NCBI RefSeq assembly: GCF_001704415.2
Contig: NC_030811.1
Location: 930,001-994,000 of the forward strand
Source of the DNA: Capra hircus
Lineage: Eukaryota; Chordata; Mammalia; Artiodactyla; Bovidae
Reading direction: 5' to 3'
Length of the DNA stretch: 64,000 nucleotides
A program made the position numbers and the translations under genes. Below, in pieces: positions 21,745 to 32,775 of the stretch (positions are counted from its first letter, which is position 1; the number at the start of each line of letters is the position of its first letter). The notes beneath the pieces are model-generated. The model was not told the DNA's origin. It did no database searches and saw only the letters and a program-made list of their open reading frames with translations.

Positions 21745-22250
21745 CCACAGGCAGACTACATTTTCTAAGATAAAGTTATTTAGGCAGCTAACTTTAAAAC
21801 AACCGTTTTGGCGGGAAGGCGACCTGGTGTGGCAGTCATAAGATTAACGTGTCTTGTTATGGCCTCGTCACCTGAACGTTGTCAAGAAATTCACCTCAGT
21901 GTGAGCAGACCTCCCTGCACTTTGTAAAGTAATGAGTTGTTTAATACTTGTTTTCCTAATTGTTTTCAACAGAGATATTCCAATTAACTTTGTAAAGAAA
22001 GACATTGGTGTCTCTTACTGAAAGCATGTTTAATTGGGCAAAGAGTGTGCTAACATTTGGACTTTTAAAACAAAATAATCTCTATAGAAAGAGTTTTCCT
22101 TGGTTCTATTACTGTGATTGTTTTTAGCGTATTTAAAAAATCTAGATACAAAGGTGGGCACCATTTTAAGCAAACTTGACCCTAAAGCCTGGCAACACTG
22201 TGGTATCGTTTTTAGGAAAAAAAACTCCACGCGGAGGTGACTGTTCTTGC
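21745..22250. promoter_or_regulatory. AT-rich island, candidate conserved non-coding element
   Basis: About 500 bases of AT-rich, repeat-free DNA with TGTTTAATTGGGC, TCCAATTAACTTTG and TCCTAATTGTTT motifs. A short hairpin is present: TAAAGTTA at 21771-21778 with TAACTTTA at 21789-21796. Regulatory role inferred from composition and isolation only. Confidence 0.35.
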
Positions 22251-22879
22251 TGTGTTGTCCTCTTTGCCTTTGCCAGGCAGGGAAGCGTCCCATGTAGACT
22301 GGAATTCTGACTGTGCGTGCTCTTCCAGTCTCGGGGGGTGTGTGCTGTGACTGAGGCCGTGGGCAGGTGTGAGTTGTCTCGAGCGAGTCGGGGCAGGTGT
22401 GTGCTGCGCCAGAGCCTGGAGAGGAGACTTTGCTCAAACACACACACAGGCCATGGGGCTTGCACACGCGTGTCGTGCTTCTTGTATGAAAGAGAACCCC
22501 GTGCGTCAGAGGATCTGAGGACACATGGGTGCTTCCCGAGAGGTCCCGTGCGTCCCCAGGGCCTGACTGCCCCCCAGTTCTGGTCTGGTCCTTGTGGAGA
22601 GTGGCTGTGGTGGCCGGCACCCCGGCCTGCGGGGTGTCAGCTCCTGCTGCTGCCCACAGCAGGCAGGAAGGTGCGTGCTGCCCAGTGTGACCCCACGGGC
22701 TGGCCTGGCCTCAGGACGGGCTCGTGTGCTTGGCCCAGCCCGGCCGGAGTGACTCTGGATGGGAAGCCCCTGGACAGAGGGACCAGCAGAGCTGCCCTCA
22801 GGATCAGAGCCGAGGATGCCTGGCGGGGGTGTCACGGAGCTCCTGTTCGTGCAGGTTTGTCCTTAGGAGACAGAAGCAC
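22251..22879. other. Unique DNA, no gene recognised
   Basis: GC-rich with a short ACACACAC run near 22440. No recognisable gene. Confidence 0.5.
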
Positions 22880-23080
22880 GTGGAAAAGACCCTGGCACTG
22901 GGACAGACTGAGAGCAGGAGGAGACAGGGATGACAGAGGAGGAGGTGGGCGGGTGGCATCACCGACTCCACGGACATGCATTTGAGCAGGCTCTGGGAGC
23001 TGGTGAAGGACAGGGAGGCCTGGCGTGCTGCGGTCCATGGGGTCGCAAAGAGTCGGACACGCCTGAGCGATGGAACAGCA
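22880..23080 (+). mobile_element. BovB LINE, 3' fragment
   Basis: Matches the last ~200 bases of BovB (GGAAAAGACCCTGGCACTGG, GGCATCACCGACTCCACGG, GGGTCGCAAAGAGTCGGAC). The copy is more GC-rich than other copies here. Confidence 0.93.
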
Positions 23081-23799
23081 GCAACGGCAGGGGCGTCTGA
23101 GTAGAAGCCGGTATAAACTAAAACAGGAGAGTCTAAGCGTGCCAGTTCCTGGAGGGCAGCCCGAGGTGCAGGGGAGCCCCCCACCGCAGCCTACCCTCCC
23201 CCCGTGACCGACCCTGGGCTCATCCCAGCCCAGCACCACGGCTGCAGGCGCGCACCCTGCCTCCGGGCCAGCATGGGCTCCGCCGTCGCCAGCAGCCGGT
23301 GGCCTGGGGGTGGCCGTGGGAGGGGGGGACTGCAGGAGGACCTGAGAAATGCCGCCTCCTGCCGTTTGGAGCTCCTGGAGGGCCAGGGCCGTCTCCTCAG
23401 CTGGACGTGGGTGGTCGGGTCTCTGGGCGGGGCCCCGGTCACTGCCGTAGCAGGAGGCCCTGTGCGCGTCCCGTCCGTCCAGGGGGCTGGTCTGCGGCGG
23501 CATCATGGCGACCATCTCGGCAGTGCTGGGCCCAGGCTGGCTCCTGCAGCTCACTGACCCGGGGTGGGGCTCCCCACTGTTGGGGACCCCCTGCTCGCCC
23601 TGCCACCAGGGGGAGGCGAGGGCCTTGTGTCTTGGGAGCCCCCTGCTCTCTGCCCCTCAGCTTTCTCCTCAAGGCCCCCAGACTGCCTTCTGCGCCCCTC
23701 CGAAGGAGACATGGGTGTTTAGGGTCCATAAGAACCCAGCTGTCCTCACGGTCAAATGAAGCGGCTCTCAGTCTTCAGGGTCCGCTTCCTGGTCTGTGC
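23081..23799. other. GC-rich unique DNA, no gene recognised
   Basis: Dense overlapping open frames on both strands (up to 240 codons), none with a domain. Confidence 0.5.
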
Positions 23800-24418
23800 T
23801 TCCGTTGGTCTGGCTGTGCCGGGGCTTTGTTGTGGCACGCGGGATCCTTCTGTGCAGCCTGTGGGCTCCAGTTGTGCGTGGGCCAGGGAGCCAGCTCAGG
23901 AGTTGCAGCGTCACGTGGGATCTTAGTTCTCCGACCAGGGATCAAACCTGCGCCCCCTGCATTGCAAGGCGATCCTTAACCCCTCAGTTCAGTCACAGTC
24001 ATGTCCACCTCTTTGCGACCCCATGGACTACAGCAGGCCAGGCCTCCTTGTCGATCACCATCTCCCAGAACTTGCTCAAACTCATGTCCATCAAGTTGGT
24101 GATGCCATCCAACCATCTCACCCTGTCGTCCTCTTCTCCTCCCACCTTCAGTCTTTCCCAGCATCAGGGTCTTTTCCAATGAGTCAGTTTTTCTCATCAG
24201 GTGGCCACAGTATTGGAGCCTCAGCTTCAACATCAGTCCTTCCAATGAATATTCAGGACTGATCTCCTTTAGGATGGACTGGTTGGATCTCCTTGCAGTC
24301 CAAGGGACTCTCCAGAGTCTTTTCCAACACCACAGTTCAAAAGCATCAATTCTTCGGTGCTCACCTTTCTTCATAGTCCAACTCTCTTAACCCCTGGACA
24401 ACCAGGAAGTCCCTAGGT
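23800..24418 (-). mobile_element. CHR-type tRNA-Glu SINE split by a BovB
   Basis: The left part (about 23800-23984: GGGATCCTTCTGTGCAGCC, CCGACCAGGGATCAAACC, CCCTGCATTGCAAGGC) and the right part (24396-24418: GGACAACCAGGAAGTCCC) form one minus-strand CHR SINE of the family shared by ruminants and whales. The BovB at 23985-24385 separates them. The left edge is approximate. Confidence 0.85.
23985..24385 (-). mobile_element. BovB LINE 3' fragment inserted in a SINE
   Basis: A minus-strand BovB tail of ~400 bases. It is flanked by a perfect 10-bp target-site duplication, CTTAACCCCT, at 23975-23984 and 24386-24395, so both edges are exact. The minus translation has DAFELWCWKRLWRVPWTARR and the ORF2 C-terminus. 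Confidence 0.96.
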
Positions 24419-25929
24419 CAGTGTCCACTTTTCTAATTTCCTCGGCTGCAAACTGGAGCCACAGCTGGGAGCTTCTGAAGACCCAGCTCTGTGATTTCCG
24501 CCTTGCCTTCTGAAAACACCAGCAGCCCCTCCTCTGCAGGCCCTTGCTGCCCAGGCACAGGTGACAGGACCACTCGCTCTGCTCGGCTCCTCAGGTTTCC
24601 AACCGCCCGGTCCCTGCTGTCCAGCAAGTCCCGAGAGGCCCAGGAGACTCTCTTTTGCCACGTTTTGTTGTCTTTCCCTTGGTGATTTGCGCCCCCTGCA
24701 TTCAGAGTGGTGTTCCGATATTTTCCTTCGAAGTGTTTACAGTTCCATGTTCGCCCACCCAGGGCTGGCTCTCACGTGTTGAGGAACACGGGTCCAACCG
24801 AGCCTCCTTCCTCCCCGAGTGGCTCTGGTGCCACCCGGGCATCCTCGCATGTCTGAGACCCCTCCTCTGCCCCTCCTCGCGGCGCCCACGCGGGGTCCTG
24901 TTGCTGGACGCCGAGTCCCCGGGCAGTAGGGTGGGCCCCCACCTCAGCCACCAGGCTGTCTCTGTGTCCGTGGCCGGTGACCGAGAGCACATGTGCACGC
25001 GTCTGGGGAGAGAAGCCTCAGAAACAGGGATTTCAGCAGCATCCGTACCAGAGCAGCCGTCTGTGGGGTGTGGGCCGTGGGAGCCGCAGGCCGGGCCCCG
25101 CGCGTCTGCCTCCTAACCCTGCTGCACAAGCACCCTCTCCAGGTGGAGCAGCATCTGCTTGGGAAAGCGGAGAGAGAATCTCTTGGTCCTTCTTTGTCTT
25201 TCTTGATGGAGATGCCCTGGGGTCCGGGCCCCGCCTCTCGCCTGTCTGCCTGATCCTGTGGGCTCCAGAGCCCTGAAGGGCACCCAGTGTCGCTCTCTGG
25301 ATGGGAAAGCAGGCTGCCGGACCTCCCGCTGGGCCTCTGTCGGAGCCCAGGAGAACACAGTGACAGCAGGGAAACAGAAGGAACACGTTCCACGGGGGTT
25401 CATGGCCACAGGCAGGCGTTTGGGGTAACCCGTCCTGGCCCAGCCCTGCTCCCCAGCCTGGGGGCCGGGGATCAAGGCCCTCCCCTCACCCCCACTCCCG
25501 TCCCTCCACCCTTTGGCCGGCAGCCCTGCCCATGGCATCAAAGGGACCCAACGCAGAGACGCTGTGCCCCGGGTCTGTGGGCACTGCACTGCCTGCCTCC
25601 CCACCGCTCCCCTCCTCATCCGAAAACCCGCGTCCCATCCGCGTGCAGGCCTGGCAGTGGGTGAGCAGCACAGAGGCAGGAAGTGAGGAGCCGGGTGCCA
25701 ACCTGTCGAGACGCATTTAGGGACGAGCCCGAGGGCGCCCGCTGTGTTAGTACTCACCCAGCGACCAGCCTCCGACACCTCGCTGTTGGCCTGGCCTCTC
25801 CCGCCCGCGGGGACTCAGCCTCCAGTGCCCGGGGAAGGAGGTGCTGCAGGAAAGTGACCCAGGTAGAGGCAGGTGGGCGCAGACCCAGGAGGCGGTGTGT
25901 GGGCCGGGGCGCCACACCGACCCCTGGGG
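24419..25929. other. GC-rich unique DNA, no gene recognised
   Basis: Open frames on both strands up to 221 codons. No domain, RNA or repeat recognised. Confidence 0.5.
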
Positions 25930-26330
25930 GTGACTAATTCATTAGCGCCTGAGCCAGCCTGGATTGTTCCCTTGTAATTACACCCACCTCACACGCTTGC
26001 CTTTGAAGACATTAATTGCGTGATTAGTTTTATGATTTCTTCTGATTACCAATTAAGTTACCTTTTTTTTCGTATTTCATACATGCCATTAGGGTTTATA
26101 GTGCAGCTTTTTTAATTTCTCACCTGGCGGGGGATCTCACACGTTGGAAGGTTACATTATCCACCCAATAAACAGGGAGAGTTTAATTTTCTGTAGAAAG
26201 TGTTGGTGTGGACTTGGAAAGATGGTGTTTCAGGCATTGCGCTATCAGGAGTGACATTTAATTTTTCAGGGGAGAAATCTTGTTTTTCACTGTCACAACG
26301 ATGTTCACAGAGCGTGAGTCAGGGCCATGC
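25930..26330. promoter_or_regulatory. AT-rich island rich in homeodomain motifs
   Basis: A sharp switch from GC-rich sequence. It holds GACTAATTCATTAGC, ATTAATTGCGTGATTAG (26011-26027), GATTACCAATTAAG and TTTAATTTTC. The density of TAAT cores and absence of repeats fit a developmental enhancer, by inference only. Confidence 0.4.
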
Positions 26331-26660
26331 GGGGACCCAGCGCGATGCTCCCACGTCTGCCACCGTGCCCCTTCCCTGACCGAGCCTGCGGTCACTGTTC
26401 CCCCGCCTCCTGCACCTGCACGGCTGGCTTCGCTGCTCCCAAAGGCCCTGGAGCCACGTGGTGGGCCACCCCTGCCACCCCTGTCGGGCACTGGGTGCCC
26501 GACTCGCACCAGGCAGGTCCAGGGGGCCACACCAGGCAGGGACCCCGCAGAGGCACCCACGAGCGTGTTCCCACGAGGTCAAGGAGAAAGCAGCCCGGCC
26601 AGGCTCCTGCAGCTGCTCGCAAGGTGGCCTTCGACCGTCCATTCTGCTCCAAACTCTCCC
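26331..26660. other. GC-rich unique DNA between two AT-rich islands
   Basis: No gene or repeat recognised. Confidence 0.5.
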
Positions 26661-27200
26661 CCTTCCCACAGGAAAATAAGTGCAAATAGATGTGTAATCA
26701 ACAGCCAGTCACGGGAAGAGCCGCCTAATTGGACGCACTGAAATGACTCCGCGAGCGGGCGTGCAGGAGGGAGCCCAGCCCTGTGATTGAGCAGCATCGA
26801 TTCACAGCCCAGCACAAAGGGCCGATGAATCACGCCCTTTACAATATCGTGTGTGGGCTGGGGGCCGGCGCCTTGGTTGAGAGTGTCTGTGTGGTTCCTG
26901 CCTCTGATAGCCAGGCCGCCCGGCAGGGAGGCTGCTGGAGGTCCAGGGACTTTTAATTGGATGTGGCTACAGAGAGAGAAAGTTCCAATTTTGATGTTGA
27001 TCCTTGAAGCATTAGCTGACAAAGCCCTGCAGTGCAGTGGGGGAAGGGAGGGACCCCCACCCAGGGCCTCAAGCCCGCCAGGAGAGTGCAGGATGGGAGA
27101 CGCCTGCTGGGGAGGGAGGCACCCGGGCCCCCAGGCTGCAATCTGTCCCCAAATGTAGGGGAAATAGTGCGATCTCTTGAGTAACATTTATTTACTTCCC
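26661..27200. promoter_or_regulatory. Candidate conserved non-coding element
   Basis: Repeat-free mixed sequence with CGCCTAATTGGACG, GTGATTGAGCAGCATCGATT, CAGCACAAAGGGCCGATG (SOX/TCF-like core), CTTTTAATTGGATG and AGCATTAGCTGACAAAG. The pattern is typical of vertebrate enhancers. It may form one regulatory block with 25930-26330. Inference only. Confidence 0.35.
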
Positions 27201-27793
27201 GCTTCCCTTTTACACCAGACTTTCTCTCTTTGGAAGGCAGCTTCAGGCATGCTCCTGAATAATGTACGAGCCGGCTCCGTCAGCCCCGAGCCACAGAGGT
27301 CCCCTCAAGGCGGGGTTCGCGGCCCATGCCCCCTCCCAGGGGCTCCCCCTGTATCTCCGAGTCTCTCTAAGGCTAATTCGGGGTTCCTTTAGGGCTTGAA
27401 GAAGCCTCCGTGTGGAGTGTCATGGGAAGGGGGAGCCTTCCCCCAGGTTTCATTGAAACACAAATGCAATATTATATTACACAGTTATATACAGTATTAT
27501 AAGTCAAAGAAAACCCATCAGAAAGAGGACCATCCTGTTGGCTGGCCATGAGCTAGGCCGCGTCCTGTGGCGACACCTGCCTGGGCTTTGTCCTGAGTGG
27601 GCAGCTGTCTGCCCAGCTGCCCCGGGCCATGGGGAACAGGGGAAGGCTGAATGTGGCAAGATAAAAATGGTCCAGGCCAGTACACTGAGTCAGGACGCGG
27701 CTCATAGGCAGCTTTCTGCCTTTTAAAAGACGGGAAATGCATATGCTTGTTAAAACACTTGTCTTATTTTATTCACTTCTTGATGACTACTCC
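27201..27793. other. Unique DNA with an AT-rich patch
   Basis: 27440-27510 is very AT-rich (CAATATTATATTACACAG). Otherwise no feature recognised. Confidence 0.5.
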
Positions 27794-28000
27794 TCTTATA
27801 GCTCAGTGAGTAAAGAATCTGCCTGCAATGCAGGAGACCTGGGTTCAGTCCCTGGGTTGGGAAGATTCCCTGGAGAAGGAAATGGCAACACGCGCCAGTA
27901 TTCTTAGCTGGAGAAGCCCATGGACAGAGGAGCCTGGCGGGCTACAGTCCACGGGGTGGCAAGAGTCAGACACGACTGAGCAACTAAACCACCACCACCA
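27794..28000 (+). mobile_element. Bov-tA SINE, full length with TSD
   Basis: Runs from the tRNA-like head (TATAGCTCAGTGAGTAAAG) through GGTTCAGTCCCTGGG to the tail and an (ACC)n end. CTTGATG flanks it at 27779-27785 and 28001-28007. Little diverged from consensus. Confidence 0.95.
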
Positions 28001-28027
28001 CTTGATGGAAAACTTTAAAAAGGCAGT

Positions 28028-28950
28028 TTGTTGTTCAGTCGCTCAGTCGTGTCCAGCTCCTTGTGGCCCCACGGACTTCAGCACGACAAGTTTCACTGTC
28101 CTTCGCTGTCTCCCAGAGTTTGCTCAAACTCATGTCCATTGAGTCGGTGATGCCATCCAACCACCTCATCCTCTGTTGTCCCCTTCTCCTCCTGCCTTCC
28201 ATCTTTCCCAGCACCAGAGTCTTTTCCAATGAGTCAGCTCTTCGCATCACATGGCCAAATTATTGAAGCTTCAGCTTCAGCATTGGTCCTTCCAATGAAC
28301 AGTCAGGACCGATTTCCTTTAGGATTGACTGTTCTGATCTTCTTGCAGTCCAAGGGACTCTCAAGAGTCTTCTCCAGCACCACAATTCAAAAGCATCAGT
28401 TCTTTGGCACTCAGCCTTCTTTATGGTCCAACTCTCATGTCCATACATGACTACTGGAAAAACCATAGCTTTGACTAGATGGACCTTTGTTGGCAAAGAA
28501 GTGTGTCTGCTTTTTAATATGCTGTCTAGGTTGGTCGTAGATTTTCTTCCAAGGAGTAAGCATCTTTTAATTTCATGGCTGCAGTCACCATCTGCAGTGA
28601 TTTTGGAGCCCAAGAAAATAAAGTCAGTCACTGTTTCCATTGTTTCTCCATCTATTTGCCACGAAGTGATGGGACCAGATGCCATGATCTTCATTTTCTG
28701 AATGTTGAGCTTTAAGCCAGCTTTTTCACTCTCCTCTTTCACCTTCATCAAGAGGCTTTTTAGTTCTCTTCACTTTCTGCCATAAGGGTGGTGTCATCTG
28801 CATTTCTGAGGTTATTGATATTTCTCCCGGCAGTCTTGATTCCAGCTTGTGAGTCATCCAGGCTAGCATTTCGCATGATGTACTCTGCATATAAGTTAAA
28901 TAAGCAGGGTGACAATACATAGCCTTGACGTACTCCTTTCCCAATTTTGA
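28028..28950 (-). mobile_element. BovB LINE, 3' 920 bases
   Basis: Minus-strand BovB covering the second half of the RT palm to the 3' end. It is the best-preserved C-terminal ORF2 here: one frame is open from 28751 down to 28260 (MMKVKEESEKAGLKLNIQK to the LLRVPWTARR region). Upstream, the catalytic box is NADD instead of YADD (28793-28804). A one-base frameshift separates the two pieces. Not functional. Confidence 0.95.
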
Positions 28951-29140
28951 AAGAGAAAATGCAATAAAACAAAATTACAAGAAAACAATAAAATCTCTAG
29001 TTCTGCCTCTCAACTTTTCTCATTCGTTGGTATTGCACACACATATATAACGCACAGTTCACAGATGGTTTCATCTAGCTTTTTACTCTGTGTGATTGGC
29101 CTCGCCAGACGGTCTTTAGAATGTCACTGTATTGTGGCTT

Positions 29141-29353
29141 GTTGTTCAGTTGCTAAGTCGTGTCTGACTCTTTGTGACCCCATGGACTGCAGTACCCCAG
29201 GCTTCCCTATCCTTCACCATCTCCCAGAGTTTGCTCACATTCATGTCCATTGAGTGGGGATGCTATCTAACCATCTTATCCTCCATTGTCCCCTTCTCTT
29301 TCCACCCTCAATCTTTCCCAGAATTAAGGTATTTTCCAACGAGGCTCTTTGCA
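29141..29353 (-). mobile_element. BovB LINE, 3' fragment
   Basis: GTTGTTCAGTTGCTAAGTCG at the left edge and CATTGTCCCCTTCTCTTTCC inside are the complement of the last ~210 bases of BovB. It is immediately followed by an older L1 piece. Confidence 0.92.
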
Positions 29354-29369
29354 TCCAGTGTTACTTTAA

Positions 29370-29545
29370 GGAACCATAATTTGTCTATTATTAAATAACC
29401 AATCTGCTAGTGCTGAACATTTAGGCTGTTCCAAGGTCTTCACTTTTACAAATCTTGCTGCAATTAATGTCCATATATGTAGGTTTGGTCTTTGTGACTT
29501 TCTTCTCTAGGACACATCCCTAAAAGTATAACTCCTATGTCAAAG
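29370..29545 (-). mobile_element. Old L1 fragment (L1M type)
   Basis: GAACATTTAGGCTGTTCC, AATCTTGCTGCAATTAATG and CCTATGTCAAAGGGTGCAG follow the complement of the L1M 3' region. The same stretch also occurs near 57670-57790. Diverged and non-coding. Confidence 0.7.
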
Positions 29546-29711
29546 GGTGCAGATTCTTCTTGGTCTCTTGGTTCTTATTACCCAGCAGAGCCATTGACTC
29601 CCCAGATCCCGGAAGGTTCAGGAAGGAGTCTGACAGGCTCTCGGCAACAAGGAGACATCCGCCCGGCTTGTGTTTCAGCGTTCTTTTTAAATATGCACTT
29701 GTATTCATTTC

Positions 29712-30014
29712 CTGATGGCTGTGCTGGGTCTCCCTTGCTGTGCGAGCTTGCTCTGGGTGTGGGGCGCAGGAGCCACTCTCCAGTTGAGGGGCGGGGGCTT
29801 CTGGCTGCGGTGGCCTCTCTCACCGTGGACCATGGGCCCTAGAGCACGCAGACCCCGTAGTCGTGGCTCCTGGGCTCCAGGGCACAGGCTCAGTAACTGT
29901 GACCTGGGAGCTTAGTCGCCCTTGGCATGTGGGCTCTTCCCAGACCAGGGGTTGAACCTAAGCCCCCTCTTTGGCAGGCAGGTTCTTTACCCCTGAGCCA
30001 CTAAGGAAGCCCTG
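29712..30014 (-). mobile_element. CHR-type tRNA-Glu SINE, near full length
   Basis: A ~300-base minus-strand copy: GCTCTGGGTGTGGGGCGC, CTGGCTGCGGTGGCCTCTC, GACCAGGGGTTGAACC, and the tRNA head complement CCTGAGCCACTAAGGAAGCC at the right edge. Same family as the split copy at 23800. Confidence 0.88.
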
Positions 30015-30177
30015 TTTGGGGCATTCTTTAAGGCAGATTATGGCATCTTTTCATTGCGTCACTCCGAGGGTTTGAAGTCTCATAAAGCGGAGGTAGTCCC
30101 TGAGGTGTGGTCGTGAGTCGCTCCGCTTCTGGGTGCACCCTGCTCAGGAACCTTTGCCGTCTCTCTTCCCATCTCTC

Positions 30178-30354
30178 GCCTCCCATTCTGCAGTCTCTGG
30201 ACCGCAGTGTCTCTGCTGGAAGGGTGTGAACTTCAGGGTGTATCTGATGCGCCAAGCACATTGTCGGCCTCCCATTCTGCGGTCTCTGCACCGCGGTGTC
30301 TCTGCTGGAAGGGTGTGAACTTCAGGGTGTATCTGATGCGCCAAGCACATTGTT
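30178..30354 (+). repeat. 89-bp tandem duplication
   Basis: Two head-to-tail copies (30178-30266 and 30267-30354) starting GCCTCCCATTCTGC. They differ at only four or so bases, mostly A to G, so the duplication is young. Open frames across it have no recognised product. Confidence 0.95.
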
Positions 30355-30814
30355 GCTCCCTTCCAAGTTCACCAGCTGCTCTCACACTCAGAGGAGCCCC
30401 GATCACTCTGTGGCCAGCTCAGCAGCAGCTTTTCCCTCCAGCTTTCCTTTGGTCCGTGTTGTCCACTTACTCTTTCGGTTTACCCGGATCGCTCTGGGCG
30501 CCTGTCGTCTCGTGCCGTGCAGGGAGGCAAGACGTGGGCTCGCCCCAGGCGACACCCCCGTTTGTTGGGTACTGTCATGGGCAGTGTCCCCCCAGCCGGG
30601 TCATCAGCTGCGCCTGAAACGAGGCTGCACGGGGACAGACCTGCGTTGACTCCTCCTGAGAGTCCTTCTGAGCCTCACCCCAGCGTCCGCGCAGTCCTGG
30701 GGGCTCTTCCTCAGGCGCGAGTCTGCTCTCGTTCCTACCGATGACCCCAGCCGCCCCTCTGGTCACGTCCAGGAGGAAGTCCCCGCTCCCAAGGCAGGTC
30801 TGCTCAGCTTTGCT
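30355..30814. other. Unique DNA, no gene recognised
   Basis: Mixed then GC-rich. Nothing recognised. Confidence 0.5.
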
Positions 30815-31110
30815 GGGTGTGATTTACTTACGACAAAACCCACCCGCCTGATGAGTTCTGACAGCTGTACAGCAGAACCTCCCCCAGCCCCTCCAGGCTC
30901 TCTCCCCCACCCCCGGGCCCCCCTCGCCCCTCACCCTGTCCCCCGACTCCCTAGGCTCTCCCCAGCCTCCCCGTAACCCTGGGCCCATCCCGCCCTACCC
31001 CCTCACCCCGACTCTGGCCAACACCCATTTGCTTTCTTTCACTCTGGCCCCTCCTGTTCTAGAACTTCATAAAGACGGGAAAGTGTGGACCCTATCTTTG
31101 TTTCTGGGGT
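30815..31110. mobile_element. Old L1-type 3' region fragment
   Basis: TGTGATTTACTTACGAC, the C-rich middle, then AACACCCATTTGCTTTC and CTGTTCTAGAACTTCATAAA follow a common L1M 3'-region pattern (the 'aaattcaccc ... ttctggacatttcatata' stretch). Highly diverged; strand uncertain. Confidence 0.55.
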
Positions 31111-32519
31111 TTTCCACGGGGCAGGTGCTGGCCGCTCTCCTGTGACAGAGGCCTGGGCCTAGCAGGGAGGAGGGGTGAGGGGGCAGGGCCGCCCACCCGG
31201 GTCCTCCGAGAGCAGCCTCTCCCCGTGGGGCCAACTGACCTGCTCCCGGGCTGGGCTTCCAAGTCTAGGCCAGAGGAACATGCAGAAACCTCCCCCCAGC
31301 CCGGCTTCCACACAACACCCCAAGGCCCCAGCTCCCCCAGCCCCAGGAGACGCGACCCTGAATCCCCGGGGGCCAGCCAGCCCTTGGCTGGGGGGCGGCC
31401 AGCGAGGTCACGAGGCCATATCTACGCAGGACTCAGTGTCAGCGCCCCTCCTGGGCTGTTAGCCAGGTTCGTAACGTGTTTACAAGTTGCCCTGGATCAG
31501 GAGGGCTGGCCGTCCCGTCTCAGAGGCTCTTTCCTCCCAGACGGGTCCTCGCTGTCAGCGAGGGTCTCGTCTGCAGCTTCCCCGCACGTCCTCCAGGGCG
31601 TCTCCCTCCTCAACCCCGTCCCTCCACACCTGCCTGCCCACAGGGGGCTCAGCGCAGGCCCAGCCCACCGCCAGTCCAGCACCTGGCCAACATGCGCGTG
31701 GAGGGCCGGGAGGCCAAGGCCCTGGGTGGGAGCAGACCTCCGCCACCAGGGCTCTGGGTGGGGCGGCCGCATCCACGTCACGGCCCCAGGCGTCCCAGGG
31801 ATAGCGACGAGGGGACCCGCTGTCCACCCGCCACCGCCCCAACATGGCTCATGATGGCCTGCTGCTTGATGGGGCTGCTGACTCCTTAGTCCTGCCGTTT
31901 CCTTAAGGAAGAGTTTGACCAGGAAAATGCAAAGTGCTGGTTTCTTTCTGGAAGGAGGCCTGGGTGGGTCAGCTAAGAGTGCCCGCGGCTGGCGGGCTTG
32001 AGCGTGCACCTGGATCCCGGGCACCGCCAAGTCCAGGCCTCGGGACAGCGTCTTTGTCCACCTTCCTCCTGGGGACTCTGGGAGCACTTCGGTAAATTTG
32101 CTCGCTGCCACGTCTGGATTCAACCCAGACATCCTGCTCTCCTTGGTTGCTTTCACCAGAAGAAGGAGGGGAGAGGCTGAAGGAGCAGAAATACTGGGCC
32201 GGGCCTCCAGCGACGGAAGAGCCTCCTAAACAGCCCGGATTCCTGCTCAGGACACGCTTCTGAGAACCGCCGGGGGCGGCGCGTGCTTCCTTCTCCCCAC
32301 TCCGCCTCCACACTGTTCCTCTCCTTCGTGTTTGGAGGCTCCTTTTTCCCTTTTCAGTGATGACTTGTGCCGTCGGGGGATAAGCACAGTGATCTCTGGG
32401 TCTTGGGGGAGCGTGGGTGCATCCACCCGCTGGGCACAGTTCAGGATCAGACTGATGCGGGGCATGTCTGTGCCCTCAGCTGAGCCGCTGAGCTGTCCTG
32501 CCTCCCACCTGCTCCTCAG
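31111..32519. other. GC-rich unique DNA, no gene recognised
   Basis: Open frames up to 219 codons on both strands with no domain. Confidence 0.5.
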
Positions 32520-32775
32520 ATTCATATTTAAAACAAAAGCAACAGTCTCCCGTCTCCAGTTTACACAAACGCAGCCATCCTTAACAGCCCAAATGGATTA
32601 GAGCCGCTGCCTCCGTGGAGCCCACTTAGCAAAGTGTGAGACAGTCACCGCACAAGGTAATTTGCAAAAGGCAGTCGCCTCTGATCAATCTGAAATAATC
32701 CTCCTGTTTATAAAACAGAACATAGGATGGGGCACTGAGCCTGATGCCAATTACACTGGAAACGCGGTTTTCGAG
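32520..32775. promoter_or_regulatory. Candidate conserved non-coding element
   Basis: A repeat-free AT-rich island holding ATTCATATTTAAAAC, CACAAGGTAATTTGC, CTGATCAATCTG, a forkhead-like TGTTTAT at 32705-32711 and GCCAATTACAC. Function inferred from composition only. Confidence 0.35.
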
